Positions 8,516 through 17,194 of a stretch of 64,000 nt of DNA are shown piece by piece; position 1 is the first letter of the stretch; each line of letters begins with the position of its first letter. The translations under genes were made by a program, and so were the position numbers. The notes under the pieces were generated by a model. That model saw only the letters and a list, made by a program, of their open reading frames with translations, searched no databases and was not told the DNA's origin. The stretch is from Rhodomicrobium vannielii ATCC 17100. GTDB taxonomy: Bacteria > Pseudomonadota > Alphaproteobacteria > Rhizobiales > Rhodomicrobiaceae. Where the stretch lies: NCBI RefSeq assembly GCF_000166055.1, contig NC_014664.1:2387501-2451500 (forward strand), written 5' to 3'.

Positions 8516-9118
8516 TCAATTGGCTGGACGGGTCGGGGTGGCTTTCGCGGCGGGCGATGCCGGCTTGGCGGGTTCGCTTGCTTTCGACGGTGCCGCTTCC
8601 GGGTTCGCGACAACGGCGGCTGGCGGGGCGACGGCATCCACCATGATCCCTTCGATGCGCCAAACGCCGCCAATTTTCAGGAACAAGAGATCGTATTGAA
8701 TCTGAAGCGGTTTGGTCGGGAAATCGCCGACGAGGTGAAGCTGGTTCTGCGGCGTCAGCTCGGGCTGCCTGACGAGGTTCGGAGCAAGCACGAGCGCCGG
8801 ATTGAGACTGACCCCCCGGTTCCGCAAATTGGCGAAAATCGCCGTAAGCTGGGCCTGATCGAAGCGCTCGCGGAACACCGGCGAACCGAGGTCGCGAAGC
8901 ACGGAATAGTTGCCCGTCTGGTTCGCGTGCTGCAACGCCATGATCGTCGATTTTATCAGAATGACAATTTCGAGCGTGTCTATCGCCATCTTGGCCTGCC
9001 CGGTTTGCGCGGGCGGTTTCGTCGGCGCCGGCGGTGCCTTGGACTGCGCCGAAGCGCTGGCGACGAAGGCTGTCAGGCACGCAACGCTAAGGCAAATACG
9101 AAACAGGCTCACTCGCAT
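8516..9118 (-). CDS. Secreted partner of YadA-like adhesin, copy 1 (unknown family)
   Basis: A 200-residue exported protein of unknown function. Residues 1-24 are a signal peptide, cleaved probably after ASA-Q. A Pro/Ala linker follows, then a folded domain of about 110 residues. This begins VILIKSTIMALQHANQTGN and contains the core YSVLRDLGSPVFRE; it ends in strands FDLLF-like and GGVWRIEGIMVD. The C-terminal 45 residues are a low-complexity Ala/Pro/Lys tail. The fold may be NTF2-like (helices, then strands ending in a GxWR hairpin), which is inference. It is a clear paralog of the protein at 49079-49687: ANxTGNYxxLRDLGxPxF is shared. Each copy follows a YadA-type gene on the same strand. 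A terminator lies between it and the adhesin gene. Confidence 0.75.
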   Translation of the reverse strand: MRVSLFRICLSVACLTAFVASASAQSKAPPAPTKPPAQTGQAKMAIDTLEIVILIKSTIMALQHANQTGNYSVLRDLGSPVFRERFDQAQLTAIFANLRNRGVSLNPALVLAPNLVRQPELTPQNQLHLVGDFPTKPLQIQYDLLFLKIGGVWRIEGIMVDAVAPPAAVVANPEAAPSKASEPAKPASPAAKATPTRPAN

Positions 9119-9135
9119 GACATCTCCTCGGACAC

Positions 9136-9166
9136 AAAAAAGGTTGCCGCAACGCGCGGCAACCTT
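9136..9166 (-). terminator. Intrinsic terminator between adhesin 1 and its partner gene
   Basis: Perfect 11-bp stem (9140-9150 with 9156-9166, loop AACGC on the plus strand) followed, on the minus strand, by a run of six T. It lies just after the stop of the YadA-like gene (9194) and before the partner start (9118), so most transcripts should stop before the partner gene. Confidence 0.85.
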
Positions 9167-9193
9167 ATCTGCATAAACTGGACTTTACCCAAC

Positions 9194-10474
9194 TTACCAA
9201 GTGAACTGTAGACCGGCGCGACCGGCAACATTGTCGCGCTCGGTGCTGAAACCAACGCCACCCGTCGCGGCGACGCGCTCTCCGGCGCCGAAAAGGTTCT
9301 TCCCGAGAACGCCCTGGAAGCCGAGGCCGATTGCATTCGAACCATCATACGTGCCGAAGTTGACAGATACGCCGAATTTCTCACCCGCAACGAGGTCCGG
9401 CGTCTGGATCGACAGCGCAATCGCAACACCGTCGCGCACGTCCTTGATGCGGTCGTTCAGCACCGCGTCGTTGAAATCGACGTAAGCCTTGTTGGTGGCG
9501 TCGCCAGCCGCGATTGGAGCACCGAGGTTCGTGATGCGATTGCCGTTATAGTCGGAATTTCCGCCGAAGCTCGATGCGCCAGAAACGGCGAGGGTGTCGG
9601 TCGTAGTGGCGCCGGTCACGGTGGAGTTGCCGGTAATGTGGGTGTTACCCGTGATGGTAGCGCCGCCGGTGGTGACGTTCAGCGCGCCGCCAGATGTGAT
9701 ACCGCCCGTTCCGGCGGTAAGGGCCTGACCGGAGACAGTACCGGTCGTGGTCGAGTTGCCTGTAATGGTCGTGTCGCCGGTGATGGTCGTGGCGCCTGTG
9801 ATCGTCGTGGCGCCTGTGATCGTCGTGGCGCCGGTGATGGTAGCGCCGCCGCTGAGCGTTGCAAGGCCAGTCGTCGTGATGCCGCCCGCTCCGGCGGTGA
9901 GGGTCTGCCCCGAGACGGTACCGGTCGTGGTCGAGATATTGCCACTGGTGGATGAGATATTGCCGGACTGTGTCTGTATTCCGCCGGTCGTTGTCGAGAT
10001 TTGCGCGTTGCCGGTGGCCGTTACCCCCGCTCCGGTCACTTCAACAGTGCCCGACGTGGAAGGGCCAGAGCCGTTGTCGACCTGCGTTGTCGCGGTGAAG
10101 CCTGTGCCAGACACCGTCGCAGTGTTGGTGGCGGTGCTCGTCGTGGGGTCGGCAACGCCGCCAACATAAGTCGTCGTTACAGCCGTCTGTGTCGCCGTAA
10201 CTGACGATCCGTTCACCGCTACCGATGTGTCGGTTACGGTCTGAGTTCCGTCTGCGGGAGCAGCTGCCGGATCTGTGGCCGTCGCTCCGTTGAAGGTCAG
10301 GCCGGTCGCGTTGCTCGTGCCATCGGTAAGGTTTCCGCTAGCGTCGGTTTCAAGCGCCGCTCCGGCCGCCACGCCGTCCACACGAACCGTCGACTGCGCG
10401 AACGCCGAACCGCTGGAAAGTGCGATGATGCTCACGCCGCCAAGAAGCGCCGCAAAGGCCTTGTTTGCATACAT
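9194..10474 (-). CDS. YadA-type trimeric autotransporter adhesin, copy 1 (426 aa)
   Basis: Surface protein anchored in the outer membrane by a trimeric C-terminal barrel. Residues 1-27 are a signal peptide (cleavage near AFA-QS). The passenger is almost wholly Gly, Thr, Ser, Ala and Asn, and includes a hexad tract of TITGAT units. The neck reads RITNLGAPIAAGDATNKAYVD, followed by a short coiled segment (NDRIKDVRDG). The last 75 residues form the YadA anchor, with four alternating strands ending in the aromatic Trp that BamA-dependent proteins carry (AGLQFTW). The ATG at 10474 has AAGGGGAA upstream; an upstream in-frame start at 10519 would spoil the signal peptide. The anchor is paralogous to that at 49877 (GFSTxRxxVAGR shared). 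No canonical Hep_Hag head repeats are seen. Confidence 0.88.
   Translation of the reverse strand: MYANKAFAALLGGVSIIALSSGSAFAQSTVRVDGVAAGAALETDASGNLTDGTSNATGLTFNGATATDPAAAPADGTQTVTDTSVAVNGSSVTATQTAVTTTYVGGVADPTTSTATNTATVSGTGFTATTQVDNGSGPSTSGTVEVTGAGVTATGNAQISTTTGGIQTQSGNISSTSGNISTTTGTVSGQTLTAGAGGITTTGLATLSGGATITGATTITGATTITGATTITGDTTITGNSTTTGTVSGQALTAGTGGITSGGALNVTTGGATITGNTHITGNSTVTGATTTDTLAVSGASSFGGNSDYNGNRITNLGAPIAAGDATNKAYVDFNDAVLNDRIKDVRDGVAIALSIQTPDLVAGEKFGVSVNFGTYDGSNAIGLGFQGVLGKNLFGAGERVAATGGVGFSTERDNVAGRAGLQFTW
9740..9850 (-). repeat. 18-bp tandem repeats encoding TITGAT hexads
   Basis: Within the copy 1 adhesin, five to six consecutive 18-bp units encode G-A/D-T-T-I-T hexads. Units differ by a few third-position changes. 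The period-6 pattern suggests a beta-helical passenger; it is also a likely site for copy-number change by slippage. Confidence 0.7.
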
Positions 10475-10777
10475 TGAGAAGTTCCCCTTTTTTGCGCCCT
10501 GGAAGGCGGGTATGTGCAACGCGAAGGACGCAATACAAACTTAACCATGCCTTAGGTTGCATATTCGCCTGATCCTCTCAACCTTAACGTGCAGCGATAC
10601 CGCGTAACCGCACGGTTGTGCTGCAATCTCGCAACACTTTCGGTTGAGTTGAGCTAGGGGAGGATCTGCGGCTTATCGATCTCGTCATTTGAACCATAGG
10701 TGCGGCGTTCTGTATGATCGGGCGATTCGCGCCGGCCCCTTCCCGCGCCGGCCCACATCAGCGGAGCAGCGAGACAC
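10475..10777. other. Divergent intergenic region, adhesin 1 / tex
   Basis: About 300 bp between two divergent starts; must hold the promoters of both. It contains AGGTTGCAT (10554-10562) and TTGAGTTGA (10644-10652), two 9-mers also found in the same order upstream of adhesin 2. No ORF or RNA gene was recognised. Confidence 0.5.
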
Positions 10778-13114
10778 ATGAAGTCCATCGAACAGCGGAT
10801 TGCGGAAGAACTTGGCGTGCGCGATGCGCAGGTGCAGGCGGCGGTCGATCTCCTCGACGGCGGCTCGACGGTGCCGTTCATCGCGCGCTACCGCAAGGAA
10901 GCCACCGGCATGCTCGACGATGCGCAGCTCCGCACGCTGGAGGAGCGGCTGCGCTATCTGCGCGAGATGGAAGACCGGCGCAAGGCGATCCTCGACAGCG
11001 TCCGCGAGCAGGGCAAGCTCGACGATGCGCTAGAGGCGCGGATCATGGCGGCGGATTCGAAGGCGCGACTCGAAGACATCTATCTGCCGTTCAAGCAGAA
11101 ACGGCGCACCAAGGCGCAGATCGCGAAGGAGGCCGGGCTTGAGCCGCTGGCAGACGCGCTGCTGACCGATCCGACGAAGCTGCCGGACGCGATCGCAACG
11201 ACGTTCATCGACGCCGAGAAGGGCGTGGCGGATGCGCAAGCGGCGCTCGACGGCGCTCGTGCGATCCTCGTGGAGCGCTTCGCCGAAGACGCGGACCTGA
11301 TCGGCGGCTTGCGCGAAGAAATGTGGGGACGCGGGCGGCTCGCGGCCAAGGCGAAGGACGACAAGAAGGACGCGCCCGAAGCCGCCAAATTCGCGGACTA
11401 TTTCGACAAGGCCGAGTCGTTCGCCAAGATGCCGTCGCATCGCATCCTCGCGATGTTCCGCGGCGAGAAGGAAGGCTTCCTCGACCTGAATTTCGAGCCG
11501 GAAGACCCGGCGCAGGCCGCGCCATCGGGGCCGTCGCTGTATGAGGCGCGCATCGCACGGCGCTTCAACATCGCCGACAAGGGCCGCCCCGCCGACAAGT
11601 GGCTGAACGACACGGTTCGTTGGGCGTGGCGCACGCGTATTCAGGGCCATCTTTCCGTGGATCTTCGCATGCGGCTTTGGCAGGCGGCGGAGGAAGAGGC
11701 GGTGAAGGTGTTCGCCGGAAATCTGCGCGACCTGCTGCTCGCCGCGCCCGCCGGAACGCGCGCCACGATGGGCCTCGATCCGGGGTTCCGCACGGGCGTG
11801 AAGGTGGCCGTAGTGGACTCGACCGGCAAGGTCGCCGCGACGGCCACGATCTATCCGCATGAGCCGAAGCGGCAATGGACGGAGTCGCTCGCGATCCTCG
11901 GCCGCCTCTGCAAGCAGCACAATGTCGACCTCATCGCCATCGGCAACGGCACGGCCTCGCGCGAGACGGACAAGCTCGCGGGCGAACTCGTTGCGCTCGC
12001 GCCGGAGCTGAAGCTGACGAAGGTCATGGTGTCGGAGGCGGGCGCGTCGGTCTATTCCGCCAGCGCCTATGCCAGCGCCGAACTGCCGGACCTCGACGTG
12101 TCGATTCGCGGCGCGGTGTCCATCGCGCGTCGCCTGCAAGACCCGCTCGCCGAGCTCGTGAAGATTGACCCGAAGTCCATCGGCGTCGGCCAGTATCAGC
12201 ACGACCTCTCGGAAACGAAGCTGTCGCGCTCGCTCGACGCGGTGGTGGAAGACTGCGTGAACGGCGTCGGTGTGGACCTCAACACGGCGTCGGTGCCGCT
12301 GCTCGCGCGCGTGTCGGGCATCAGCGAAACGCTCGCCAAGAACATCGTCGCCTATCGCGATCAGAAGGGCGCGTTCAAGCGCCGCGCCGAGCTTCAGGAG
12401 GTGCCACGCCTTGGGCCGAAGGCGTTCGAGCAGGCGGCGGGCTTCCTGCGCATTCCGAACGGCGACGACCCGCTCGACGCGTCGTCGGTGCATCCGGAAG
12501 CCTATCCGGTCGTGCGCAAGATCGTGTCGGCGGCGAAGGTGGACATCAAGACGCTCATCGGCAACGCGCCCGTGCTGCGCGGCCTCCAGCCGAAGCAATT
12601 CGCCGACGAGAAATTCGGCCTGCCGACCGTGACCGACATCTTGCGCGAGCTTGAGAAGCCCGGCCGCGACCCGCGCCCCGCCTTCAAGACCGCGACCTTC
12701 CAGGAGGGCGTCGAAAAAATCTCCGACCTGAAGCCCGGCATGGTGCTGGAAGGCGTGGTGACGAACGTGGCCGCGTTCGGCGCGTTCATCGACATCGGCG
12801 TGCATCAGGACGGCCTCGCGCATGTCTCCGCGCTGTCGAAGACCTTCGTGAAAGACCCGCGCGACGTGGTGAAGCCGGGCGATGTCGTGCGCGTGAAGGT
12901 GCTGGAGGTGGACGCGCCGAGGAAGCGCATTTCGCTGACGCTGCGCCTCGACGATCCGATTGGCGCGGAGAGCGAGCGTCCGCAGGGCGGCGGGCAGCGC
13001 GCCCCCACGCCGAAGAAGATGAGCGCCGCGCCGAAGGCTGGCGCGCGGCCCGAGGCTGGCGGCGGCGCGTTCGCGGACGCTTTCCGCAAGGCGGGGCTTA
13101 ACGGGCGGAAGTGA
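10778..13114 (+). CDS. tex: Tex-family RNA-binding transcription accessory protein
   Basis: Cytoplasmic nucleic-acid binding protein of the Tex/YhgF family, which associates with transcription and RNA decay and affects expression of virulence or stress genes. The 778 residues show the full architecture: N-terminal helical region with [16 protein letters not shown], the YqgF/RNase H-like domain ([16 protein letters not shown], near residue 330), two helix-hairpin-helix motifs ([14 protein letters not shown] and [20 protein letters not shown]), and a C-terminal S1 domain ([21 protein letters not shown]). A Gly/Ala/Pro-rich tail follows. The start has GGAGCAGCGAG upstream. The gene stands alone. 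Confidence 0.96.
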   Translation: MKSIEQRIAEELGVRDAQVQAAVDLLDGGSTVPFIARYRKEATGMLDDAQLRTLEERLRYLREMEDRRKAILDSVREQGKLDDALEARIMAADSKARLEDIYLPFKQKRRTKAQIAKEAGLEPLADALLTDPTKLPDAIATTFIDAEKGVADAQAALDGARAILVERFAEDADLIGGLREEMWGRGRLAAKAKDDKKDAPEAAKFADYFDKAESFAKMPSHRILAMFRGEKEGFLDLNFEPEDPAQAAPSGPSLYEARIARRFNIADKGRPADKWLNDTVRWAWRTRIQGHLSVDLRMRLWQAAEEEAVKVFAGNLRDLLLAAPAGTRATMGLDPGFRTGVKVAVVDSTGKVAATATIYPHEPKRQWTESLAILGRLCKQHNVDLIAIGNGTASRETDKLAGELVALAPELKLTKVMVSEAGASVYSASAYASAELPDLDVSIRGAVSIARRLQDPLAELVKIDPKSIGVGQYQHDLSETKLSRSLDAVVEDCVNGVGVDLNTASVPLLARVSGISETLAKNIVAYRDQKGAFKRRAELQEVPRLGPKAFEQAAGFLRIPNGDDPLDASSVHPEAYPVVRKIVSAAKVDIKTLIGNAPVLRGLQPKQFADEKFGLPTVTDILRELEKPGRDPRPAFKTATFQEGVEKISDLKPGMVLEGVVTNVAAFGAFIDIGVHQDGLAHVSALSKTFVKDPRDVVKPGDVVRVKVLEVDAPRKRISLTLRLDDPIGAESERPQGGGQRAPTPKKMSAAPKAGARPEAGGGAFADAFRKAGLNGRK

Positions 13115-13570
13115 TGACGCGGGGCGGGCGGAGCGATCCGCCTGCTCTGTTTACAGCGCGGTCTGCGTTTCGGCATCGCAGTGCAGCGGCTTTCCTCGGC
13201 TGAGTGCGGCGCTGCTACTAAGCCGCTCAGCGCTTTCTGCCAAGGCAGAAGCGGTATTTAGCATGAAATGGTGGGGTCAGCACCCCCTTTGGAAACCCCG
13301 GGATCACCGCGAGCACAGCGGATTACATTGAGGACAGGATTACGGGATCACACAGAAAAAAACAACATATTGAAAATAAATAAAATAAATGAATTTCAGG
13401 AGCCATATCGCGCGATTCATAATAATTTATAGTGCGGAACCGCCGATCATGCTACGTTAAGGCTTCAATTCGGGTTCCCGAAAGGTGCCCTATGATGAGC
13501 CCAACCCCTCATTGTTTAGCTGGCTCCTCTGGGCCATTGTCGTTTCAGAAAATAGCGGGGACTAAAAACA
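13115..13570. other. AT-rich intergenic segment before the island gene
   Basis: 456 bp without a convincing gene. From about 13250 the base composition becomes much richer in A/T than the flanks, with a 45-bp tract of almost pure A/T near 13354-13398. The 9-mer CGGGATCAC occurs twice (near 13309 and 13342). Probably foreign DNA carrying the promoter of the gene at 13571. Confidence 0.5.
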
Positions 13571-14188
13571 ATGGCCAACGGACGACAAGCAACCGCCAAG
13601 CGAATGAAAATGGCAGAGCGCTCCAAACAACAAATGGAGATGCATTTTTCAGGATTTCATTCAGCTTTTTTGTGGCATCGCAAGACAAACGACGGGTTCA
13701 CAACAGTTCCTCGGACACTGCCAATTATAATGCAGGCCGTTGACATGCAATCAAAGGGACAGCCTGCGGGGCATACTCTATTTTGTCTCTGGGCTCGTTC
13801 ACCGGATAACCCCGTCATCGTCATTGAGAACCCGGTTACTTTTGCCGCAGAGGCCGGATTTTTTGGAGAGCGTGCTGTTGATACTTGGCGTAAGCGCATG
13901 AAAAAGCTTCGGGAGCTTTTCATGGTCCAGACGAAATCCGGCCCTTCTGGAGAGTTCCATTATATTTTGCTGGTTAATCCAAACGCTGCATTGGAGTGGA
14001 TGCGAGACCGCGGACTTGTTCAGGACGGAATATATGCCCGGTTCGTTGACCGCCTGATGGAGGTTGGCGCTTACGGAGAAATTGAAGCGGTGCATGATGC
14101 TTGGGCGGCGCAAAAGGCAGTTGATGACGCCGCCGCCGCTGATGCCACCGCTTCGGCGACGGCCAAGCTGGTTGTGGCCGCAGCTTAG
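13571..14188 (+). CDS. Unknown protein of an AT-richer island, 205 aa
   Basis: Not recognised. The first 25 residues are basic (ATAKRMKMAERSK). The centre is mixed alpha/beta: FHSAFLWHRKTNDGF, the WARSPDNPVIVIENP strand, then a helix-turn-helix-like piece FFGERAVDTWRKRMKKLREL followed by a strand pair (FMVQTKSG, GEFHYILLVNP). This could be a winged helix, as in plasmid or phage DNA-binding proteins, but that is inference. The C-terminal 30 residues are nearly all Ala, Asp and Thr. Codon use and A/T content differ from neighbours, which indicates horizontal transfer. The ATG at 13571 has GGGGA upstream; Met12 or Met14 are alternatives. Confidence 0.65.
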   Translation: MANGRQATAKRMKMAERSKQQMEMHFSGFHSAFLWHRKTNDGFTTVPRTLPIIMQAVDMQSKGQPAGHTLFCLWARSPDNPVIVIENPVTFAAEAGFFGERAVDTWRKRMKKLRELFMVQTKSGPSGEFHYILLVNPNAALEWMRDRGLVQDGIYARFVDRLMEVGAYGEIEAVHDAWAAQKAVDDAAAADATASATAKLVVAAA

Positions 14189-14210
14189 GGCAGCGAAAAC
14201 GGAGGTGAAA

Positions 14211-14273
14211 ATGATGAAAAGAAGAGTTTGCGATCTTAAGCGCCTGCTCACCCGCTTAAGGTCGACAAAATAG
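14211..14273 (+). CDS. 20-codon ORF with very strong ribosome binding site
   Basis: Two consecutive ATG codons (14211, 14214) follow GGAGGTGAAA, a near-perfect Shine-Dalgarno sequence. The peptide, MMKRRVCDLKRLLTRLRSTK, is strongly basic with one Cys and looks like a short amphipathic helix. It lies 22 nt after the unknown island gene and ends 2 nt before a hairpin. Too short for homology; real translation is plausible from the start signal alone. Confidence 0.4.
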   Translation: MMKRRVCDLKRLLTRLRSTK

Positions 14274-14275
14274 AG

Positions 14276-14296
14276 CTCGGCCCCGAAAGGGCCGAG
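14276..14296. terminator. Hairpin after the island genes
   Basis: Perfect 8-bp GC-rich stem CTCGGCCC/GGGCCGAG around a CGAAA loop. There is no T run on the plus strand, while on the minus strand it is followed by CTATTTTG, so direction is uncertain. Confidence 0.5.
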
Positions 14297-14525
14297 CATG
14301 GTGGGTATCTCTACCGCGCTTGCGGAGCAGGCTGCAAACCATCGCCCCGCAAGCGCACCATAACCAAACAAAAGTTGCCGCTCCAGTTTATTTCGCAATT
14401 ATTCCGAAAGGCTCCTCACCTCGCCACCCCGACACCCCAAGCGTCGCAGCGCCGCAAGCGCCGTTATTCCCCTCCGCCGCGTCTCCTGTTAAAACAGCCG
14501 CTTCATCTCCCGGAACGCGAGAGGA

Positions 14526-15995
14526 ATGGCCTTGCTGGAACGCTGGTCGAGTTCAGCGCTGGAAACGTTGGCGCGCGCGCAGGACACCGCCGCCCAGATG
14601 TTCGCGCCGTCCGTGCGGCTCGGCGTGACCGGGCTGTCGCGCTCCGGCAAGACGGTGTTCATCACCTCGCTCGTGCATAATCTCATGGCGGGCAATGCGC
14701 TGCCGTTCTTCGAGCCGCTGGCGCAGAAGCGCATCCTGCGCACCTATCTCGAACCGCAGCCGGACGACGCCGTGCCGCGCTTCGACTACGAGGGCAACCT
14801 CGCCAAGCTCACCGCCGCCGAACCGGAATGGCCGGAGGGCACGCGCCAGATCAGCGAGCTTCGCCTCACGTTCGAGTATGCGCCCGGCGCGATGATGCGG
14901 CGCGCGCTCGGCGCAACGCGGCTGATGCATCTCGACATCGTGGATTATCCCGGCGAGTGGCTGCTCGACCTGCCGCTGCTCGACCTCACCTTCGAGGAGT
15001 GGTCGCGGCAGTCCATCGCGATGGCGCGCGAGCCGAGCCGCGAACCGGCGGCGAAGGAGTGGCTGGCGTTCCTCGCGGAGACGAACGCACGTCAGAAGAA
15101 AAACGAGCAGACGGCGAAACAGGGCGCGGAGATTTTCACGCAGTACTTGCGCAAATGCCGCGACGACGCGCTGTCCTTCTCCAGCCTTACACCGGGCCGC
15201 TTCCTGATGCCGGGCGACCTCGCGGGCTCGCCCGCCTTCACCTTCTTCCCGCTCGAAGCGCCGGGAGGCGCGGCGCCGCCGGACAACAGCCTTTGGGCGA
15301 TGATGGCGCGACGGTTCAACTCCTACAAGCGGCACGTCATCCAGCCGTTCTACCGCGATCATTTCGCGCGGCTAGACCGCCAGATCGTGCTGGCCGACGT
15401 GCTGACCGTGGTGAATGCGGGCGCGGATGCCGTCGCCGACCTCGAACGCGCGATGAGCGACATCCTCGGCTGTTTCCGCCACGGCCAGAACCCGTGGCAC
15501 GCCATGTTCAGCGGGCGGCGCATCGACCGCATCGTGTTCGCCGCGACGAAGGCGGATCACCTCCACCACACCAACCACGACCGGCTTGAAGCGATCCTCG
15601 GCCTCATCGCCAAGAAGAGCATCGCGCGCGCAAACTTCACCGGCGCGGAGGTGAAGGCCTTCGCGCTCGCGAGCGTCCGCGCGACGGGCGAGGCGGAGGC
15701 GCGGCAGGGCAACGACCGCCTACCATGTATCGTCGGCGTGCCCCTGAAAGGCGAGCGCCTCGGCAGCCGCGCCTTCGACGGCAAGGAACAGCTCGCGATC
15801 TTCCCCGGCGACCTGCCGGAAGACCCCGCGCTCGCGCTGTCGCCGGAATGGCTGAAAATGGGGCACTCGGCGGCGCACTTCGTCCGCTTCCGCCCGCAAC
15901 GCCAGCGCGCGCTCGGCTTCGGCGAAAGTCCGGTGCTGTCTCACATCCGGCTCGACCGGGCCTTGAACTTCCTCATCGGCGACAAACTCTCATGA
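14526..15995 (+). CDS. ycjX: YcjX-family P-loop GTPase-like protein
   Basis: Cytoplasmic ATP/GTP-binding protein of the YcjX family (DUF463), usually paired with YcjF and linked to envelope stress responses; its precise role is unknown. The 489-residue length is typical. The P-loop is GLSRSGKT (about residues 35-42), followed by the family block LVHNLMAGNALPFFEP. A Walker B-like HLDIVDYPGEWL lies near residue 140, and FAATKADHLH is the base-recognition TKxD-type motif near 340. The gene ends in an ATGA overlap with the next gene, which is the usual YcjX-YcjF arrangement. Confidence 0.92.
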   Translation: MALLERWSSSALETLARAQDTAAQMFAPSVRLGVTGLSRSGKTVFITSLVHNLMAGNALPFFEPLAQKRILRTYLEPQPDDAVPRFDYEGNLAKLTAAEPEWPEGTRQISELRLTFEYAPGAMMRRALGATRLMHLDIVDYPGEWLLDLPLLDLTFEEWSRQSIAMAREPSREPAAKEWLAFLAETNARQKKNEQTAKQGAEIFTQYLRKCRDDALSFSSLTPGRFLMPGDLAGSPAFTFFPLEAPGGAAPPDNSLWAMMARRFNSYKRHVIQPFYRDHFARLDRQIVLADVLTVVNAGADAVADLERAMSDILGCFRHGQNPWHAMFSGRRIDRIVFAATKADHLHHTNHDRLEAILGLIAKKSIARANFTGAEVKAFALASVRATGEAEARQGNDRLPCIVGVPLKGERLGSRAFDGKEQLAIFPGDLPEDPALALSPEWLKMGHSAAHFVRFRPQRQRALGFGESPVLSHIRLDRALNFLIGDKLS

Positions 15996-17194
15996 CCGGC
16001 GAACCGAAAGGCCGCACACCCGCGGCGTTCAATCTCGACGACCCAAGGCTCTCGGCGGACGTGCCTCTGAGGGATGAGGCGCCCGCGTACAAGCCGGAGG
16101 CGCAGAAGGTGTCGCCAGCCGCCGCGTCGCGCGCCGGAGAACCCGGCCCCGACAAGCCCGGCGCCGCCCCACCGCCCGGCGCGCAGCCGAACGCGAAACC
16201 GCGCGCTGCCGGGCCTCAGCCAAATGCGACGGCTCCTGCGCTCGCGCCTTCGGACCAGCCTTCCGGGACAACGGCAGAACCTCCAGAGAAAGCGATCTCG
16301 CGCACGCGGAAATGGGGCGGCCTCTTCCTCTCGGCGGTCGGCGGCCTCGTCGTGCTCGCAATGCTCATCTGGGTGCAGGACACGTTCCTGTCGCTCCTCG
16401 GCCGCCACGACTGGATTGGCTGGGCCGCGACGATCCTGCTTGCTGTCGCCGTCTTCTCCTTCGCGATGATCCTCGGGCGGGAAATCGCTGGCCTCGCCCG
16501 GCTTTCGGCCATGACGAATGTGCGCAAACGCGCCGACTCAGCGCTCATGGTCGAGGACACGAAACAGGCCCGCGTCGCGGCGGGTGAAATCCGCGCCATC
16601 TTCGCCGAGAGGCGCGAACTCGCGGACGGTATCGCGCGGCTCAAGAAACACGAGCGCGACATCATGGATGCGAAGCAGGTGCTGGGCCTGACGGAGCGCG
16701 AGCTGCTCGTGCCGCTCGACAAGCTCGCGCGCGTGACCATCGGCTCATCCGGCCGCCGGGTGCTGACGGTGACGACGCTCTCGCCCGCCGCCATCATCTC
16801 GGTCGGCTTCGTCGCCTATGAAAACTTCCGCATGCTCCGAAACCTCGCCTCGATCTATGGCGGCAGGCCCGGCATCTTCGCCATCCTGAAACTGATGCGG
16901 CTTATCGCGGGACATCTCGCGCTCACGGGCGGCATCGCGTTCACCGACGACATCCTGTCTCAGGTGCTCGGCCATGGGCTGACCGCGCGCGTTTCAAAGC
17001 GTCTCGGCGAAGGGCTTATCAACGGCGGCTTCACCATGCGCATCGGTCTCGCGGCGGTGGAAGTGCTGCGGCCGCTGCCCTATGTGGAGGCAAAGCAGCC
17101 GCGCTTCCGTGAGTTTGTGTCCGAGTTTCTGAAGGTCGGGCACCGCTTCGCCGGAGAGATCACACCGGAAGGGAAAGAACGAGGCCGAGGCTGA
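15992..17194 (+). CDS. ycjF: YcjF-family (TIGR01620/DUF697) inner-membrane protein
   Basis: Partner of YcjX, 400 residues. The N-terminal 110 residues are Pro/Ala-rich and disordered, longer than needed for a short cytosolic lead. Two membrane helices follow ([20 protein letters not shown] and [18 protein letters not shown]). The C-terminal DUF697 region has [13 protein letters not shown] and the hydrophobic [21 protein letters not shown] set the start at 15992, where ATG overlaps the ycjX stop; the longer open frame to 15725 is the ycjX sequence in another frame. Its 3' end overlaps the convergent yeiH-like gene by 35 bp. Confidence 0.88.
   Translation: MTGEPKGRTPAAFNLDDPRLSADVPLRDEAPAYKPEAQKVSPAAASRAGEPGPDKPGAAPPPGAQPNAKPRAAGPQPNATAPALAPSDQPSGTTAEPPEKAISRTRKWGGLFLSAVGGLVVLAMLIWVQDTFLSLLGRHDWIGWAATILLAVAVFSFAMILGREIAGLARLSAMTNVRKRADSALMVEDTKQARVAAGEIRAIFAERRELADGIARLKKHERDIMDAKQVLGLTERELLVPLDKLARVTIGSSGRRVLTVTTLSPAAIISVGFVAYENFRMLRNLASIYGGRPGIFAILKLMRLIAGHLALTGGIAFTDDILSQVLGHGLTARVSKRLGEGLINGGFTMRIGLAAVEVLRPLPYVEAKQPRFREFVSEFLKVGHRFAGEITPEGKERGRG

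Noticed and set aside
8461-8673. N-terminal extension of the DUF3754 protein
   Set aside because: The extra residues are Pro/Arg-rich and overlap the secreted partner gene; the ATG at 8460 has a Shine-Dalgarno sequence.
11030-12823. 597-codon minus-strand frame
   Set aside because: Antisense shadow of tex, which has full family motifs on the plus strand.
13432-13743. 103-codon frame overlapping the island gene start
   Set aside because: Overlaps the better frame at 13571 out of phase, and the translation is low-quality.
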